DNA from: Haplosporangium gracile
Taxonomy: Eukaryota; Mortierellomycota; Mortierellomycetes; Mortierellales; Mortierellaceae
Direction of reading: 5' to 3'
DNA length: 64,000 bases
Assembly (NCBI GenBank): GCA_015499985.1
Contig: JAAAUF010000113.1
Span: 1 to 64,000 of the forward strand
A model generated the notes under the pieces. That model did not search any database and was not told the DNA's origin. It was given only the letters and a program-made list of their open reading frames with translations. Within the stretch, counting starts at the first letter, position 1. Every line of letters begins with the position of its first letter. Below, one piece after another: positions 1-11,079 of this stretch. The position numbers and the translations under genes are program-made.

Positions 1-479
1 TTTTTTGGCAAGAACATACTAAAGCCAACCAAAAGAAGAACCGACATGCCGCCAATAACTCATCGTCAGCGCCGACAGCATTAATAACCACCGCAGCCGT
101 ACCAGCAATAGCAAAAATAACAGCAACAATCCGACAAAAACGGCAACTCTTAATGGCAAGAAGCAGCTGGCCATGCAAGGCCAACACAGCGACGGAGACG
201 TCCACGCAAGGCGACAAAAACACATCGTGAGGACTGGGCGTATTGATTCTAAGTCTGCAAGATGCAGGCTTTGAAATGTCATATCTCTGTACTCTGTCTG
301 TAGTTATAGGGAGGCATTTAAAAGGGCATGAGCGTTGCGCTTTAACTCTCTATGGAAGGATGGGGTGGATGGTGCTTTGAGTCACTTTGTGGGAAATAAC
401 AAATTCAGGGCAGATTTTATGACTCTCTAACGGCATATCATCATTGTCGCTACAATGCATATACAACACTACGTCTTGT
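1..479. other. window edge, no firmly supported gene
   Basis: This is the 3' flank of the zuotin gene. On the + strand two overlapping open frames, rich in Asn, Ser and Thr, run in from the window edge and stop near 230 and 272. One could be the last exon of a gene that begins outside the window. No splice site or family motif supports either, so I leave it as possible only. Confidence 0.2.
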
Positions 480-3400
480 TTATTTGCCGGCTGCTGCAGC
501 AGCTTTCTGTGCCTTGACCTGTTCTTGCAAATACTAAAAACGTCCAAAAAAGGAAAGACGTCAAAGTGGTTAGAAAAGTTTTTCAAATCGTCATATACAT
601 CTACACGAGACGCGCAGAAAACGCACACGATGGTCAAACCTACTTTAACACGCATTTTGCATTCCTTTTTGGTCCGCCCAGGCACAGACTCGGCAATCTT
701 GTCCCACCGGTCGCCCTCACCCTGCCACGAAGGCGGGTAAGCCTTCATACCAGCTTCCAGAAGTTTCTGCTCGGCAGCCGCCCACAATGACGCTGCAGGT
801 GCTGCTGCAGATGCTGTAGCAGCAGTTGGAGAAGCGAGAGCAGCTAATGCAGCGGATTTAGCTCCTGCACCACTTGATGCTAGTGATGTTATTGATGTGG
901 CGATTGGCGTTGATGCTGGTGTTGGTACTGGTGCAGGGGTAGTGGCGGTGGCAGGTGTAGTAGGTGTCGCCGCCTTGGGAGCTGGCGAGACGTTGGCTTT
1001 TGCAGAGGTGGCTCCGGCGGCAGCAGCAGCGCCCTTCTTCTTCTTCTTTGCCGAAACAGTCTCGCTCGTCGCCTCACCTGCTGCTGTCCCGACAGCGGGT
1101 GGCACTTCACCCTCAATATCATACCTGACAGTCGGAGCCTCAGCGATATCATAAGTCTTCTTCTGGAACTGCAACTGCCGCACAGTCGCTTCCTGATGTG
1201 ACCCCTTCTGAACAGCCTTGGATTTTTTGATCACATCATCCGAGTCGCGCTGAGGGAGTCCTGTGTGTAACGCCACATAGGCGGCAATGGTCTCCCAGCG
1301 GTCACTGACGCCTCCAGGGAACTTATTGGCGGCTTTGATGAGGAGGGCGACTTCTTCGACGGACCAGTCCTTGGTTGGAGTGTTGGCGGATGATGATGTT
1401 GTTGTTGTGGTTGATGTTGGGGTATTGATGGTTGCGGTCTCATGGGTCTTTTTTGTCACTGCATCTACTCAATTCAATAAACAGCAGAAATCCACGCATT
1501 AAATATCGAATCCTGTACGACTTTTTCAAAACTCCCAACAATCCAACACACACACACACACATCCGCAGAAAATCATACAGCAACAGAGACGACAACGAA
1601 AATAAGCTTACCAGTGCCGAATTGGGTAAGACTCTCGGGGTTGGCCAACCCATCACGAACCAACTTCTGGGCCTCGGTATCAAGAATCTTTTGCTTGTCC
1701 TGGTTGCTGGTCTTGGCGACACTCAATCCTGTAACAATCCGCTCTAAATCTTCCAGGTTCAGCTTGTCCAGCATTGTTTCCAACTCCGAGAGATAGATTT
1801 CCAACGTCGAAGGCGAGATGTGTTTTCCCTTGGTATATCCGTAATTTGCGTCCTAATGCAACATACATACAATTTCCAATATGTTAGTCAAAGTCACCAG
1901 CAGCGCACAATATCAAAATCTATTGATCAAGCAACGCCATCAAAAAGATATCGAAATATACCTTCATTAGTGTCTTGATGTTCTTCTTCTCCTTGCGGAT
2001 AGCCTTCTTCTTGGCCTCCTTTTCCTTCTTCTCTTCCTCCTTCTTAAGTCGCTCATTGCTCTCCTTCTCCTCCTCCAGTTCCTTGGCCAGCGCAGCCTCC
2101 CGTTCCGCATCACGCTTGACCTTCTTGGCCTGCTCCTGACGCTCCTTCTTCTTGGTCTCCTTGGCTTCCTTATCCTGCTCCTTGAATGCGGCCATGCGTG
2201 GGTCGAGTGTAAAGGCAGTGTCAACCAGTTTCCTGAGACGCGCTCCGTCCTCTTTCTTCAGCTTTGCGCGCTCTGCCTTGTTCTTCTTTTCAATATAGCG
2301 CTTATCGTCGCGGCTATTCCAATTCAATAATAAGGGAATCAACAGTCAGTATGATATTATATGTCGAATTGTCAGCCTTCAACTAAAAACCAAAGTTGAA
2401 AGCATATCCCATTCCTTAAAAGTAACTTACTTTTCGGCGCCTTCGCCTTCTTCCTTATCAAGGTACTCAAAAGACCTCCAACTCTCAAACCCATACCAGA
2501 ATCCGTAAAACTCCTCCACCTCCTCCTTGGTCGAGTTCATAGTTCCAATCGTCGGAATCCTCTTCTTATCCTTAACCGAGAACCGGGCCTCGCGTTCAAA
2601 GACAGGTCTCCATGCTTCAATAAAAGGCAAATCAGCACCGTCCTTGAGGGGGTTGTAGGATTCTTCGGGGATTGGGTCTACAGAGTCGTATTGGCGACGC
2701 TTGACGGGATCGGAGAGGATCTCATAGGCCTTTTGGATACATTTGAAGAATGCGTCATCGTGAGTGGCGTTGCTGCCGGTTGCGGCGGATTTCTTGTCTG
2801 GGTGGTGGACTAACACTTTTGTGCGATCTGAGATGAAAATGGGTGTTGTGAAGAAATGGCGTTGTTAGCAAACGCGGACAAAACTCTTACGGGGAAATTT
2901 CCAATTGACGAGAGAGACAGAAAATAAGAACTAAAAAATATGACGTAAAAAGTGAGCTGAATTAAATTCAAGAGAAGTGAGAAAACATACGCGCTTTCTT
3001 GATCATGCTGTGGTTAGCCCTCCAGCGTGCAGTGCCCAGTCCCAAGAGTCGATAATGATCCTGGGCCTTCCAGTCCTTGGCATCCCGTCTAAGATCGTCC
3101 TTGTGATCTGGCTCAATCTCATGGTAGTCAGCCGTCTCGGCATCCTCAAGCAACTTTGCAGCAGCAGCGGCGTCGGCGGCAGATTGGGCAAGGTGCTCCT
3201 CATCCTCGGAGAATGTCCTGTTGAAGAGCTGGCGACGGGCGTGGGCCAAGTACATTGGGCCCACAGGCTCAATCTTTTCCATTATAGGTTCTATTTGCAA
3301 GGAAGAAGAGGATCAATTGATTGAAATCTGACTTTTGCGACAACAAGCCAGTTGACACGAGAATGGTGTACACACGGCTGTGGTGAGTGGTGCATACTAG

Positions 3401-3521
3401 TGATAGCGCCGTGCTGAATAGAGTCCTGCGAGGAATCCCAGTCTGCAGGAGGAGGGCCCAAGAGGAGCGATCCCAGGGTCATGGACTCTGAATCCTTGTT
3501 TGCCGAGGTTGAGTTTCCCAT
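480..3521 (-). CDS. zuo1: zuotin / DNAJC2-type ribosome-associated J-protein
   Basis: Seven exons join in phase: 3521-3398, 3290-2991, 2827-2431, 2313-1962, 1852-1612, 1458-644 and 533-480, giving 760 aa. The N-terminus contains 'KIEPVGPMYLAHARR', typical of zuotins. The J-domain follows, with 'DHYRLLGLG' and the HPD motif at about residues 150-152; the intron at 2990-2828 splits it just before HPD. After it come the zuotin-homology region and a charged Lys/Glu helix encoded by 2313-1962, the ribosome-binding type. The C-terminal part has two SANT/Myb-like domains (about 502-550 and 695-750) separated by an Ala/Thr/Pro linker. This matches animal MPP11/DNAJC2 rather than budding-yeast Zuo1, which lacks the SANT domains. 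By family knowledge it pairs with an Hsp70 (Ssz1) at the ribosome exit tunnel and stimulates a second Hsp70 on nascent chains. The start at 3521 is preferred over an in-frame ATG at 3611 because the extra residues look like leader. It is divergent from the gene at 3870. Confidence 0.93.
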
Positions 3522-3869
3522 GTGTTTCGACGTAAAAGGGTGACTGAATGGAGTGAGTGGAGTTGAAGAAAAGAGATTGTGATTCAGTCCAGTTTGGTTC
3601 TTTTTTCTCAAGCTACAGAAAGAAAGTCACGCCGCCGTACACAAATCCCAAATCTACACGACAATCGCACAACTTTAATTTAACAACTTTTTTTTTTTTT
3701 TTCTTCTCACAACAGGAGAAACTCACACAGAAACAACAGACAGGAAAAGACGAGGTCATAGAGGGCGTTTCAATAATCGAATCAGGACAAGACACAGACA
3801 CTGAGGAAAGTTCCCCTCAACAACAACAGCTACCCCTCCCTCTCTTACTTCCATCACCCTTAATCAGCC
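3522..3869. promoter_or_regulatory. shared divergent promoter region
   Basis: The 348 bp between the start codons of zuotin (minus) and the AT-hook protein (plus) must hold both promoters. It contains a long T run at 3689-3702 followed by TTCTTCTCACAACAG, which could be the 3' splice site of a 5'-UTR intron. I see no clear TATA box. Assignment rests on gene orientation only. Confidence 0.5.
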
Positions 3870-6800
3870 ATGTCCTCCTCAACTGGACGACGCCCATCGC
3901 GTCTCGCAAAACTCGATGCCGGCGACAAGATCAAGAATCAGATGAACCACCTCCTCCTCCTCGCCAGCGGCAAAGCCTACCTTGACGACGTCAATCATAA
4001 CGGCGACAACGACAAAGAGGGGAGGAACGACAAGGAAGCTATTGCTCGTCCTGAGCGGCGGAAACGGAGGTCTGTTGACGATCTGAGCGATACCGAGCGC
4101 GCCACCACAGAAGATGCCATCTCATCAATCACCAACACAGACGTGTCCAAGAAGACTCGGAGTCGATCCAAGAAACAAAAGGAAGACGGCAGCAAGGCGG
4201 TTGGCGCAGAGTCTTCCGTGTCAGCGAAAGTGGTGGTCGAGCGGAAATCTGGGCGGCCCAAGAGCCAACCGACCGGCGACCTCAACACAGCTGATCACAC
4301 GGACCCAACGGACGAGTCCAAGAAGAAACCTGGGGAGCCCAAGAAGAAGCTTGGGCGATCCAAGAGGCAAAAGACAGCCGATGACGTGGGAGCTGAGGCC
4401 GGTAATACAGAGCCATCGGTACCAATAGAAGAGTCCAAGAAGTCACCTGGACGAGCCAATAAGCAGAAGACGGGTAACGACGACGAAGGCGAAGTGGGTG
4501 GCGCAGAGTCCTCAATACTGGCGGAGGAGACCAGAATGAGACCGGGGCGGCCTACAAGACAAAAGACGGACGACATCGAGGAGACGGCTGATCATACAAA
4601 GCCATTAGCACCGAAGGGGAAGCCCAACAAGAAACTCGGACGAACCATGAGACAGAAGGTGGAAGGCAACGAAGAAAACGAGACGGGTGGCGCAGAGTCT
4701 TCCATACCAGCGGAGGAGATCAAAAAGAAACCCGGACGATCACAGAAACAAAAGACAGTTGCGGCCGAGGACGGAGTTGATCACACAGAGGTGCCAGCAC
4801 CGACGGACGAGTCCAAGAAAAGGCACAAGCAACCTAAGAAGCAGAGGGTGGATGATGACAAGGAGACTAAGGCCGAGCACCCAAAGTCAGTGATACTAAT
4901 AGACGAGGTCAGAAAGAAATCGGGAAGGCCTATAAAACCAGAGACAACCGGTAATGACGACAGAGCTGAGCACGACGAGTTACCACCGGAGGAACCAAAC
5001 AAGAAAACTGGACGACCCAAGAGACAAAGGACAAGTCAGGAGTCTACGGAGCATGTTGAAGCTTCGACGTCGGCGGAGCCCAAGCGACGGCAAAGACAAC
5101 CAAGAAAACAGGCAGAGGACGTGTCTGACAGTGACGACACAGAGCTATCAACGACGAGGAGAGAGATCGGGTCACGAGAAGGGCGGGTCAGGAAACAACA
5201 ACAACATTGGACAGTAAACAACACCCAAGGAAACTCGTCAGAATCCGACTACAGACAAGATTCTACGTCAGAGAGCGGACCAAACAGTGACAAGGATGTA
5301 TCAAAGTATGTACAGAGTCGGGCTGGCGAGCTGGAGAAGGGCAAGAGCAAGAGCAAGGACGGTGCAGAGGAACCAGACGTCCAAAAGCGGATGAAAAAGC
5401 CGACTGTGAGAGGATTGGCGCGAATGGCTAGGGTGGCACGCATTCAAAAACGAGACCAGCAGATACAAGAAAAGCAGGATGCAAAGGCAGCCAGAGATCG
5501 GCAGAGACAGGAAAAACGGGATGCGAAGGCTGGAGTCAAGGCTAGAGCCAAGGCTAGAGCCGAGGCTGAGAAGCGGAAGAGGGCCAGGCGATCCTTCCTG
5601 GCGATGCCTGTTAGCGTCCAACTCGCGCATGCTGTAGAAAAGATGGCCTTTCAGGAGAAGCAGCGCCAATCGGACGAGAAGCTGGAGTACGCGGCCTTGA
5701 ACGGCCGCAACCTCACTTATCAAGTACTCAAGCCCGTGCGGAAAGATTTGACTTACCGATGGCCCATTCGAGAAGAACTCTTGCATTCGTAAGTTGCGCT
5801 CTTTTTTTGATACGCACTTTGAATTGTTATATAATGAATTGAATGTACCAGGTGTACTGTACGCTGCTCAAACATAATTATTTTATTAATTTGTAATGAA
5901 TGACATGATATATTGCTCATAGGATCCCCAAATCGTCTTTTGCAAGTACGGTGGACAATCTTGACGGTTTCGAGGAACACGGCCTGGGGTTTGTGGAGGA
6001 GCTCACTGGCGTTCCCAAGAACGAAGAAGACTATAGCAATACCGACACAGAGGACGACATCGCTGGCTCTGACGAGAACGCTCAGGAGACGAGTGACCGG
6101 GAGGATGATGAGAGCGATCAATCTGCAGAGGAGTCAGCGAAAGAGAAGGAATTGAGACGGAGACGTGAGGACCATGCATTACACGCACGGAACAAACCAC
6201 TAAAGAGTATTTTGGAGCGAGAGAAGCTAGCGCCAAGAGATCGAGGCGAACGACATCAGGATGAGCGACTCGCCAATACCCGCCTGGAGGCGGTCCAGGC
6301 GTTGTTTGACGGAGAGGTTGCCCGTTTTGCTCAGATCCAGTACCAGAAAGGAATTCCGGAGCGAATCCAAGACCTTGATCTGTTCCAAGAGTCGACCCTT
6401 TCAGGACCCTGTCATCAGGCTGTCCGGACCCCCATCGGGTCTGAGCTGTCTGGATTTGACCAATTGGACGACTTGACACGGCTCCAACAGCGGGCGATTG
6501 CATTTTCTGCGGAGGATGCCCTGCGAAAGACATTGGATCGAATGACATATGTGGTACGACAGGGTTCGTTGCTTCGAATGCCAGTGTATCCCGTGGGCAG
6601 AGACGCACTGCTTAAAAACAAGTACGAGCGTGGGTGGGACACTGTCATGACCTCTGCGGCATTGGCCGGTATCGACGACAGGTTCGTGCAATGTTTGTTT
6701 GAAAGATGTCTGTCCTGTGTGATGTGTTTTGCTGGGATCTTGACTAACCACGTGTTTTTATTCGATCTTATTCTTCTTCAATTTACGCTAATTATCTCCT

Positions 6801-7274
6801 GCGTGTTGCCTTTTCCCCGCGGAATATCCAAAAAAAAAAATGTGCTGATGACACAGGATCTTGAAGAAGGTGTCAATGCGGATGCAGAACCTGTTGAGCA
6901 AGTCCAAGAACATCCATCATTACGAGGCTGGTTCAGAGGGGGACTGGATGACTGTCGAGGATGCGATCGACAAGGCCAAGGACCCGTTAAGTATCCCTTT
7001 TCAAAAGAAAGCACAGTTTGTAGACCCCATGGACCCTGCCTTTGATCCAAGGGTGTTGGCGACCAGCGCTAAGTATCGTCGCAGGGAGAGCCATGTCCCA
7101 GTTGCAAATGTCCAAGAGATGGTCACAACCTCAAGTTTGGGGTCGGTGTCGTCAGGATCAAGATCAGGGTCAGGGGCAGATTCCAGTCCAGAAGGAAGTG
7201 CGAGTGAGGGTGGTGATGAGAGTGAGGGATCTCACAGGAGCAGTGACAGCGAGGATGACGACGGGAGTGGTTGA
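3870..7274 (+). CDS. AT-hook-repeat nuclear protein, possible Rrn9-like Pol I factor
   Basis: Three exons join in phase: 3870-5788, 5923-6681 and 6857-7274, giving 1031 aa. Residues ~95-420 hold at least ten copies of a ~30-residue unit with the core KKxGRPKRQK, an AT-hook-like basic motif, separated by acidic spacers. A Lys/Arg/Gln helix follows (~520-575). The second half is acidic, then folded-looking: 'LTYRWPIREELLHS' at the first splice junction and 'GWDTVMTSAALAGIDDR' at the second. The W-P segment and the GW..V...AA..G block remind me of RRN9-domain proteins of the RNA polymerase I upstream activation factor, but I recall that pattern only loosely. The tail is Ser/Glu/Asp-rich. Binding AT-rich DNA in the nucleus is a fair inference; the Pol I role is tentative. 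Its neighbour zuotin also acts in ribosome function, which would suit co-regulation. Confidence 0.8.
4310..5040 (+). repeat. coding tandem repeats with AT-hook-like cores
   Basis: A degenerate ~90-nt coding unit repeats about every 30 codons. Each ends in a basic core such as KKLGRSKRQK, SPGRANKQK, RPGRPTRQK, KLGRTMRQK, KPGRSQKQK, KSGRPIKPE or KTGRPKRQR, followed by acidic residues and 'AESS'-like text. The copies are diverged at DNA level, so the array looks old and under protein-level constraint. Confidence 0.75.
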
Positions 7275-9115
7275 ATAAAACGCGTGCATGTGCAACCTAT
7301 CCTTCGTTTTGTTGTTGTTGTTCCCAGATCATTTTTTAAAGTTGATTGTTGTTTGTCCCGTTTGACTGAAAAAAAATCTTTTCCATTTACCTTGTTGGTC
7401 CGTCCCCTCTCACTCTCATCTTCTCAACCACAGCCAACGGAATGGGAAGAAATCGAAAAGTGAAAGAAATGGCCTGGGTGTCTTTGTTCCACCGACCCGT
7501 GGACCAATTTCCCTCGTGTTTTTTTTCTTCTTCTTTCCTTCTTGCATCAAAACAACAAAAAATAACAAACAACAAAAACACAGCAGATGCTGTTATGGCT
7601 CTGAGCGAGCCAGAAAGTCAGTCAGTCAGGTAGAACTTTCAAAAAGATACATGGGCCATAATTATAGCAACAATTAGGAGGAGATCTGTTTCGTCTCTGC
7701 AGTGTTGGACAATGGATGGTCTGGGGACAAACGGTTTGTTTTTATTTCTGTTGTTGTTGTCTGTTTTGTTTTCTTGTACACCCATGAAAATAATTGGCCC
7801 AGTTCACAGAGTCCATGCTGCATTTGTAACGAGTGAGAAGCGGGGGTGGAAGGGGAGCAAATACGTCTTGTTGTCTGTTCTCAGTTTTAGTCTGCCTTGT
7901 CGACTTTAGGGTTATGACCATGAAATATAAAGTGCAAAAGTACGTGCTCATGCTCATGCTCATTCTTTAGCGACATTGTTATTAAGCTGGCATAAAAGAG
8001 TGGATTATGTTACCAGCCAGACAGAGCAGAAGTCGTATGTAGGAGAGGAGGGAGAGAGGAAATAGAAACAGAAAAGGGTGAAGCGACAAAAGCAAAGCAA
8101 AAGGGATCAGAAAAAAAAAAATAAGGTGAGAGCAAGGAGGTGTTGTGTTTGAGAGTAAAAGAGTTGGATGTGGCGAGACGCAAGTGCTGTGAAAAGCAAG
8201 GCACTGGTGCTGGTTGATGATCGATGTTCATGCACAGAGCCAGAATTCATCTCTGATAGATATGTTTGATAATAGGGGAGAGGCAGAAGCAGGTTGTCCA
8301 TTTGTCCCACTCCATCTACGATCCATGTCCATGTTCAACCCCTATTCAGTGTATGCCCCCCCCCCCGCCGTTACCCGATGGCATGTGTGAGCGGATAACG
8401 TAGAAAGAGCGCTCTCCACTCTCTAGTAGCTTTTGTCGTTTGTTTAGTTAGGAGTGTCTTCACCCATCCATCCACCACCACCACCGCCAGCAACCAGTCC
8501 CCCTCTTTCCCTCTCCCCCATTGTGTTAGTTCCTATCCTTTTCTCCTTTTCTCGTTTTCTCTTTCTTCTTCTTCTTTCATACCTCCGTTCCTTTTCATCT
8601 TTTCTCCTCCCTTGCATACCCCTTCCTTATTCCACCATTAATACCGTTTTCTCCCTCTCACTCCTCCTCTCCTTACACCCTTCTTTTACTCATCCCTCTT
8701 CCTCTGGTCCATGCTTCTACCTTCCGCCATCACCATCACTGTAAATAATAATACTTAATACTCCACTACTTTCTCATTCGCCTCGTCAATACTCCGTGTT
8801 GCTCCTCCGTTGTTGATTGCTGTTTAGTGCTGTATGCACACTCATATTCGCCTTTGCTTTTCACTTTGAACACGCATACTCACCCTCGCTGTCCTTCCTT
8901 CTCTCCTTCCCTTGTTGTTGCGACTCCCCCTCCTTTTCCTCTTCTATCCCCTCTCTGCTGTCTCTTGGCTCACTCTCTTACTTTTTCCAATCATCGACAC
9001 AATACACGCGCATACACACCCGGCAACAACAACAACGATAACAGATACCCTACCCGCCACCAATTTGAATTGTTGTCCACCATAGACATCCTCCCTACCA
9101 CCGTTGTCCCCGGCT
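7275..9115. other. intergenic, long pyrimidine-rich leader
   Basis: No gene is supported. The first part is the 3' flank of the preceding gene (AATAAA at 7274-7279). There is a run of Cs at about 8357. From about 8440 to 9115 the + strand is strongly C/T-rich, as expected for the promoter and 5' UTR of the large gene at 9116. Open frames here are compositional. Confidence 0.6.
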
Positions 9116-11015
9116 ATGGCTAGAAAGACAAGGCAACGGGCCCCACTCAACCCTCCTACTTCAGAAGATATTAACAACAATAACAACGCCACCAACACAA
9201 GCACTCCTACAACAACAGCAGAAGCAACAGCAGCAAGGACAACAACCACTGTTACTTCCCCACGGACAGCAAGCACCTCAACCTACAACACGAATGCAAG
9301 GACATCCGCAATCTCAACTGGAACTGCCTCCAATATACCCTCCATCTCCTCAGCCTCAACTACCTCCATCGCCTCGATCGCCTCCATACCCTCCATCATA
9401 TCCGTCGAGTCCGTCTCGACCATAACACCCACTGCCTCATCTCATAATATCAACAGCGACAGAACAACGCCAATAATGGCAACTGCGACAGGCAAAAAGA
9501 CAGCCTTACCAGACAAGCCGCGGGGACTCCTTGCAGGAGCCTTCAGCAAAAGTAAACGGAAGGACCGTCTTGGCAACAGCACCGGCAACAGCATCGACAA
9601 CAAGAGCATTGAACAGGAGAGCAGCAGCAGGACAGCAAGTCGAGAACAACCCACCTTACTGCTGCCTCACCTGCCGTCACTCGAAGACTTTGACTTCTCC
9701 CTTCCTTTTCTCACTGACGACTCCACTAGTAGCACGCCCGCAACAATAGCATCGCCCGCCTTGACTTCCTCCACGCCCGCCTCGCCCGCCTCCTATTCTC
9801 ACTCCACCTCTCGTCCCTTGCTCGCCGGCACCTCCTATTCCTCCTTTGCTCCCTCTAATAGTCAGTACCTCACCTCCCAATCTTCCAGGGTCCAGGACTA
9901 CTTTGGCCCTTCCCCAACTTCTACTATCCGTCAGAGGTCAATTGCTCACCCCCCTATCAGCGGCAGCAGTACTTACAGCAATAGCAGCAACCACAGTAGT
10001 AACAATAGCTCCCGCCCAACAACAACAACCGCCATGCACTCCAAGGCTATGACCGCCACCACCATCAGCGGTACTGGCACAATCCGCGGGCCTCTGGATC
10101 TCTCCTGCCTTGAGGTCAGCAGCGACTCCTATATCCACAATGACGATGATCATTTTTCCAAACGGTCGTCAATCAAAGGTCCAGACCATGGTCGCACCGA
10201 CGATATCCACATCACCAGCACTAGCACACGCAGCAGTATTGATCAGGAACGAGGAAGGCCACAACAACAACAACAGAAGCAGCAACAACAGCAGCAGCCA
10301 CGGAACGACCTCTTGAACCCACCACGTTTTGTTATTCGTCGGCCTTCCTTCTCTGGAATCTCCAAGGCCTCCAGAGCAACCTCGCCTTCACCCTCCCTCA
10401 CTTCATCGGTGCTGTCTGTCGAGAGCAGTGTCCATTCGTCCCTTCAACACCATGCTCAATCAATACAGCAGCTTCAACAACAGCAACAACAGCAGCAGCA
10501 GCACCACTCCTCACAGCAGCAGCAGGAGCAACCAAAACAACAATCGCAACCGCAGTCGCAACAACAGCCGCAACAAGAAAAGCGACCTTCGTCAACCGCA
10601 TCTGCGCCCGAAACTGCGACACGGCCCTCTTCTATCACGCTACCGACCACTGCGCGAGCGCAAGAGGCGCCTGCGTCTTTGACTCTCGCTGCCACCTCCA
10701 CATCTAACGGCCGTGAGAAGGCAGCACAGACAATTAAGTCGATCAATAGAGGAGGTCCGTCGTCGTCCAGTCCACCGGTTACCAGTTCTGCTCATCTGAG
10801 ACAAGCACAGTCCAAGCAGGTCCTGGGTACCTTGCAGGAATCGCAAAGCCCGAACCTCCGCACTCGACTGTCACGGTTGTTTCGACAGAACCCCAAATCG
10901 GAACGGTCATCCAGTCTCGAACCTCGACATCGTGTCCAACAAAAGCAGCTCAACCAGGAGATTGCCCGGACTGTGCCTCGGCTCAAGCAACAACAGGAGC
11001 AGCAACCGCCGTTGC

Positions 11016-11079
<64 letters not shown>

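Noticed and set aside
8454..9041. Several long open frames rich in Ser, Leu and Pro upstream of the LRR gene
   Set aside because: They come from C/T-rich leader DNA, have no splice or domain support, and overlap each other in different frames.
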